A stretch of 64,000 nt of DNA from Nocardioides seonyuensis. GTDB taxonomy: Bacteria; Actinomycetota; Actinomycetes; Propionibacteriales; Nocardioidaceae. The DNA is taken from NCBI RefSeq assembly GCF_004683965.1, contig NZ_CP038436.1:2604001-2668000 (forward strand). Reading direction: 5' to 3'. Made by a program: the position numbers and the translations under genes. Under the pieces are notes generated by a model. It did not search any database, had not been told where the DNA came from, and saw nothing but the letters and a program-made list of their open reading frames with translations. Shown here piece after piece: positions 61,464 through 64,000 of the stretch (positions within the stretch are counted from its first letter, which is position 1; each line of letters starts with the position of its first letter).

Positions 61464-62087
61464 TCAGGCGCCTGCCGGGACGGGGAGGCCGATCCGCATC
61501 AGGCGCGCCAGTGACACACACTTGAGGACCAGCAGCGCCAGGGCGATGCCGAGGCCGACCCACATCCAGCCGGTGACGAGGAGCAGCACGGCGAAGAGCG
61601 CGCTGTTGACCGCCTTGGCGGGCTTGGACCAGTTCCACAGCCAGATGGTCCGGTCGACGACGAAGAAGTAGTTGGGGCTGCGCACCGGCCAGGCCAGGAA
61701 TGCGATCGAGAGGAAGCAGTCGACCACCATGAACTCCGCCAGGTAGACGAAGATCGCGGGCGACAGGTCTGGCTGCAGCCAGGCGAGCCCGAGGTAGAAC
61801 GCGGCTGCGTTGAAGCGGTCGCACAGGATGTCGACGACCGCGCCGATGCGCGTCTCGCAGTCGCGCCAGCGGGCATATCCGCCGTCGGCCATGTCGCCGA
61901 TCCAGTAGACCACCAGCGACGTGACCAGGAGCCACAGCTCCTGCTCGTAGGCCGCGGCCGCGGCCAGCCCGGCCGCGATGACGGTGCGCAGCAGCGTGAT
62001 CACCGTGGCACCGGTCAGCAGGCGCTCGTCGCGGATGCCGTAGCGGCTGTCGAGGGCAGCCTCGGCCCCGTGTCCTGTTCCCCCCAC
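61464..62087 (-). CDS. CDP-alcohol phosphatidyltransferase
   Basis: A 207-aa membrane enzyme transferring a phosphatidyl group from a CDP-lipid to an alcohol. The full CAPT motif D-x2-D-G-x2-A-R-x8-G-x3-D-x3-D is present as DMADGGYARW then GAVVDILCD (about residues 65-91), in a six-helix layout. The alcohol (inositol, glycerol-P, serine or other) cannot be told from the sequence. GTG 62087 lies 7 nt after TAGCAT, which also contains the maf stop codon. Confidence 0.88.
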   Translation of the reverse strand: MGGTGHGAEAALDSRYGIRDERLLTGATVITLLRTVIAAGLAAAAAYEQELWLLVTSLVVYWIGDMADGGYARWRDCETRIGAVVDILCDRFNAAAFYLGLAWLQPDLSPAIFVYLAEFMVVDCFLSIAFLAWPVRSPNYFFVVDRTIWLWNWSKPAKAVNSALFAVLLLVTGWMWVGLGIALALLVLKCVSLARLMRIGLPVPAGA

Positions 62088-62094
62088 GGCGGCG

Positions 62095-62100
62095 ATGCTA
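62095..62100 (-). promoter_or_regulatory. Candidate -10 element of the phosphatidyltransferase gene
   Basis: TAGCAT on the minus strand, 7 nt before GTG 62087. It overlaps the last codon and stop of maf. Confidence 0.45.
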
Positions 62101-62715
62101 TCCGTTCGCGGCCGTGGTCTCCGTCCACAGGTCGGGCCAGTGGTGGCCCAGCTCGCGCACGAGCTCGCGCAGCAGCGGCAGGCTCACGCCGACGACGTTG
62201 TGGTGGTCGCCCTCGATCCCGGTGACGAAGGCGCCTCCGAGACCGTCGATCGTGAAGGCTCCGGCCACGTGCAGCGGCTCGCCCGTGGCGACGTACGCCT
62301 CGATCTCGGCGTCGCTCACGTCGGCGAAGTGGACGGCTGTGGACGCGTTCGCCGCAGCCGTCCGGCCCGTCGGGACGTCGCGCAGGCAGTGCCCGGAGTG
62401 CAGGACGCCGCTGCGGCCGCGCATGGCCCGCCAACGCTGGACCGCGACGTCCGGGGAACCCGGCTTGCCGAGGGTCTCACCGTCCAGCTCGAGCACGGAG
62501 TCGCAGCCCAGCACCAGTGCATCGGCGGGGACGTCGTCGCGGTCCGCCACCGCGGCGCACTTGAGCTCCGCCAGCTGCAGGGCGAGCTCGGCCGGGGGCA
62601 GGCCGGTCACCTGTGACTCGTCGACACCGCTGACGATCACGACCGGGTCGATGCCGGCGCCGAGGAGTGTCGTACGACGGGCGGGGGAGGCGGAGGCGAG
62701 GACCAGTCGGGGCAC
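62098..62715 (-). CDS. maf: Maf nucleoside-triphosphate pyrophosphatase
   Basis: Housecleaning enzyme that hydrolyses non-canonical or modified nucleotides such as dTTP, UTP and methylated forms. The 205-aa product has the N-terminal LVLASASPARRTTL substrate loop, VDES, a CDSVLELDGETLGKP segment with the catalytic Asp, and GAFTIDGLGGAFV, all typical. GTG 62715 has a GGGTGGGG-type Shine-Dalgarno. In remembered mycobacterial genomes maf lies near acyl-CoA carboxylase genes, as here within 11 kb of the alpha subunit gene. Confidence 0.93.
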   Translation of the reverse strand: MPRLVLASASPARRTTLLGAGIDPVVIVSGVDESQVTGLPPAELALQLAELKCAAVADRDDVPADALVLGCDSVLELDGETLGKPGSPDVAVQRWRAMRGRSGVLHSGHCLRDVPTGRTAAANASTAVHFADVSDAEIEAYVATGEPLHVAGAFTIDGLGGAFVTGIEGDHHNVVGVSLPLLRELVRELGHHWPDLWTETTAANG

Positions 62716-62790
62716 TGCCCCACCCTCGCACGGGGCCCGACCATCCCTCGTCCCCGGCCACCCTCGACACAGCGCCGCACCACGGGCACG

Positions 62791-63792
62791 ATGAGGACCG
62801 TGACTCGGGATGCGCGGAGTGCCACGGTCCTCGCCACCGTCTGCGCCCTGGTCATGGTGCTCGCGGGCTGCGGGGTCACCCGCGGCGACCAGGCCAACGA
62901 CCTGCTCATGATCATCCCCAACAGCCCCGGTGGTGGATACGACCTCACCGGACGCGACGCCGTGCAGGTCCTGGAGGACAACGACATCACCGACGGCGAC
63001 ATCACGGTGCAGAACATCGTGGGTGCCGGCGGCGCCGTGGCCATGACCGAGCTCGTGGGCCGGGTCGGTGAGGAGCGCACGCTGATGACCGTGGGACTCG
63101 GCGTCGTCGGGTCGACCTACTCCTTCGGCAGCCCCTTCGGCCTCACCGATGCCACGCCGATCGCCCAGCTCATGAGCGAGCCCGAGGGCGTCCTCGTGCC
63201 CGGTGACTCACCCTTCAAGACGATCGACGACCTCCTGGAGGCGTGGAAGGCCGACCCTGGCTCGCTGGCAGTGGGCGGCGGGTCCTCACCCGGTGGCCCC
63301 GACCACCTGTTCCCCATGCAGCTCGCGGCCGAGGTCGGCATCGACCCCAACGACGTCAACTACGTGACCTACGACGGTGGGGGCCCGCTGACGAGCGCGC
63401 TGCTCGGCAAGAAGATCGACGCCGGCTTCTCCGGCCTGCCTGAGTTCGAGGGGTCGATCACGTCGGGTGACCTGCGCGTGCTGGCGGTCTCGGGGGAGGA
63501 GCGCTACCCCGAGGGGAGCCCGTTCGCCGACGCCCCCACCCTCGTCGAGAAGGACGTCGACCTGGTGTTCCTCAACTGGCGAGGCGTGCTCGCCCCACCC
63601 GATCTCAGCGACACACGTCGCGAGGAGCTGATCGGCTACTTCGAGGAGATGCACGAGACGCCGCAGTGGCAGCAGGTGGTGGAGGAGAACGGCTGGAACG
63701 ACGACTTCAAGACCGGCGAGGAGTTCGGCGACTTCATCCGCGAGCAGGACCAGCGCGTGTCGGGAACCCTCGAGGAGCTGGGACTGCTGTGA
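62791..63792 (+). CDS. tctC: Tripartite tricarboxylate transporter substrate-binding lipoprotein
   Basis: A 333-aa TctC-type extracellular receptor for citrate-like or other carboxylates. The lipobox MVLAGC places the lipidated Cys near residue 27. The mature protein has the Bug-family features NSPGGGYDLTGRDAV and PGGPDHLFPMQLAAE with the internal beta-hairpin GGGSSPGG, and VNYVTYDGGGPLTSALLGK. ATG 62791 is taken; GTG 62800 is possible. The stop overlaps the GTG of the TctB gene (GTGA). Confidence 0.93.
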   Translation: MRTVTRDARSATVLATVCALVMVLAGCGVTRGDQANDLLMIIPNSPGGGYDLTGRDAVQVLEDNDITDGDITVQNIVGAGGAVAMTELVGRVGEERTLMTVGLGVVGSTYSFGSPFGLTDATPIAQLMSEPEGVLVPGDSPFKTIDDLLEAWKADPGSLAVGGGSSPGGPDHLFPMQLAAEVGIDPNDVNYVTYDGGGPLTSALLGKKIDAGFSGLPEFEGSITSGDLRVLAVSGEERYPEGSPFADAPTLVEKDVDLVFLNWRGVLAPPDLSDTRREELIGYFEEMHETPQWQQVVEENGWNDDFKTGEEFGDFIREQDQRVSGTLEELGLL

Positions 63793-64000
63793 GCCGACCA
63801 GACGGAGAGACCCAGGCCGAGCAGGTCGACCGCGCCCAGTACGGCCTCGCGGCCGTGCTGGCGCTCGTCGGGCTCTACACGATCATCGACGCCCGCGGTC
63901 TCAACGTCGGCTTCGGCGACCCGATCGGGCCCCGCGTCTTCCCCTACGTCATCGGCTCGCTGATGGTCGTGCTCGCCGTCCTCCTCGCCGTGGCCACCGC
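63789..64000 (+). CDS. tctB: TctB-like small membrane subunit, C-terminus cut by window edge
   Basis: The first 70 codons of a TctB-type protein, starting at GTG 63789 inside the tctC stop. The N-terminus is hydrophilic (SRPDGETQAEQVDR), followed by a hydrophobic helix (YGLAAVLALVGLYTIIDAR) and the family turn FGDPIGPRVFPYVIG, then a second helix running off the window. It forms the membrane component of the carboxylate transporter with a TctA gene expected further right. Confidence 0.85.
   Translation, partial: MSRPDGETQAEQVDRAQYGLAAVLALVGLYTIIDARGLNVGFGDPIGPRVFPYVIGSLMVVLAVLLAVAT

Noticed and set aside
1..64000. tRNA, rRNA, CRISPR array, toxin-antitoxin or prophage
   Set aside because: No cloverleaf-like stretch, regular spaced repeats, rRNA-like segment or run of phage genes was seen when reading both strands.

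Overview
The window is high-GC actinobacterial chromosome, most like Nocardioides or a related Nocardioidaceae. This rests on GC-rich coding with C/G third positions, frequent GTG/TTG starts, many probably leaderless genes, DUF222-HNH and DUF2252 genes, and gene order. From memory, the order sdh - cdd - deoA - add - phosphomutase - PNP - amidohydrolase - lpdA - ... - biotin carboxylase (accA3-like) - maf is a rearranged version of the Mycobacterium tuberculosis block around Rv3280-Rv3319. No rRNA, tRNA, CRISPR array or prophage was seen.

Layout. 1-2.7 kb: succinate dehydrogenase flavoprotein (cut by the window edge) and its cytochrome b, minus strand. 2.8-4.0 kb: a sulfotransferase-like gene. 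4.2-9.2 kb: the plus-strand operon mutA-mutB-meaB (methylmalonyl-CoA mutase and its G-protein chaperone), with copies of one short interspersed repeat read in frame in both mutB and meaB. 9.2-10.4 kb: an M20 amidohydrolase. 10.4-15.6 kb: a nucleoside ABC importer (lipoprotein, ATPase, two permeases). 15.8-19.1 kb: cdd-deoA, a MaoC-like gene and add. 19-22 kb: a C39-like protein, a uridine-kinase-like protein and a solute-binding/VWA fusion. 22-28.4 kb: deoC with one complete and one half-length aldehyde dehydrogenase, a PH-domain protein, a phosphohexomutase and two DUF202 genes. 28.4-31 kb: a VOC protein, a third repeat copy, a DUF222-HNH protein and an unrecognised lower-GC gene. 31-39 kb: MOSC, SRPBCC, Tpx, DUF2252, an aldo/keto reductase with its MerR regulator, an NAD-epimerase, PNP, a secreted beta-propeller and a gamma-glutamylcyclotransferase-like gene. 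39-42.7 kb: dihydrolipoamide dehydrogenase, an LpdA-type quinone reductase and a Gly-tailed protein. 42.7-48.4 kb: SpoIID-like and repeat-containing secreted proteins, an FAD dehydrogenase and its TetR regulator. 48.4-49.7 kb: an apparently intact IS30-family element with recognisable inverted repeats. 49.8-56.6 kb: acyl-CoA carboxylase alpha chain, an iron-type ABC importer behind an IdeR/DtxR-like box, and an acyl-CoA dehydrogenase. 56.6-64 kb: a flavoprotein, a 71-aa membrane protein divergent from a TetR gene with a perfect 23-bp operator, an ABC-2 exporter, a VTT-like protein, a CDP-alcohol phosphatidyltransferase, Maf, and the start of a TctCB(A) carboxylate transporter.

How it fits together. 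Much of the window is nucleoside salvage. Nucleosides enter through the BMP-type importer; cytidine and adenosine are deaminated, deoA and PNP phosphorolyse nucleosides, a sugar phosphomutase may isomerise the pentose-1-phosphate, DeoC cleaves deoxyribose-5-phosphate, and the aldehyde dehydrogenase next to it can oxidise the acetaldehyde. A second theme is propionyl/methylmalonyl-CoA and TCA metabolism (carboxylase, mutase, succinate dehydrogenase, dihydrolipoamide dehydrogenase). I found no clearly new multi-gene system. The most unusual observations are the in-frame repeat insertions in mutB and meaB, the twin hairpins near 22.0 kb, the duplicated MerR-type promoter, and the half-length aldehyde dehydrogenase homologue.
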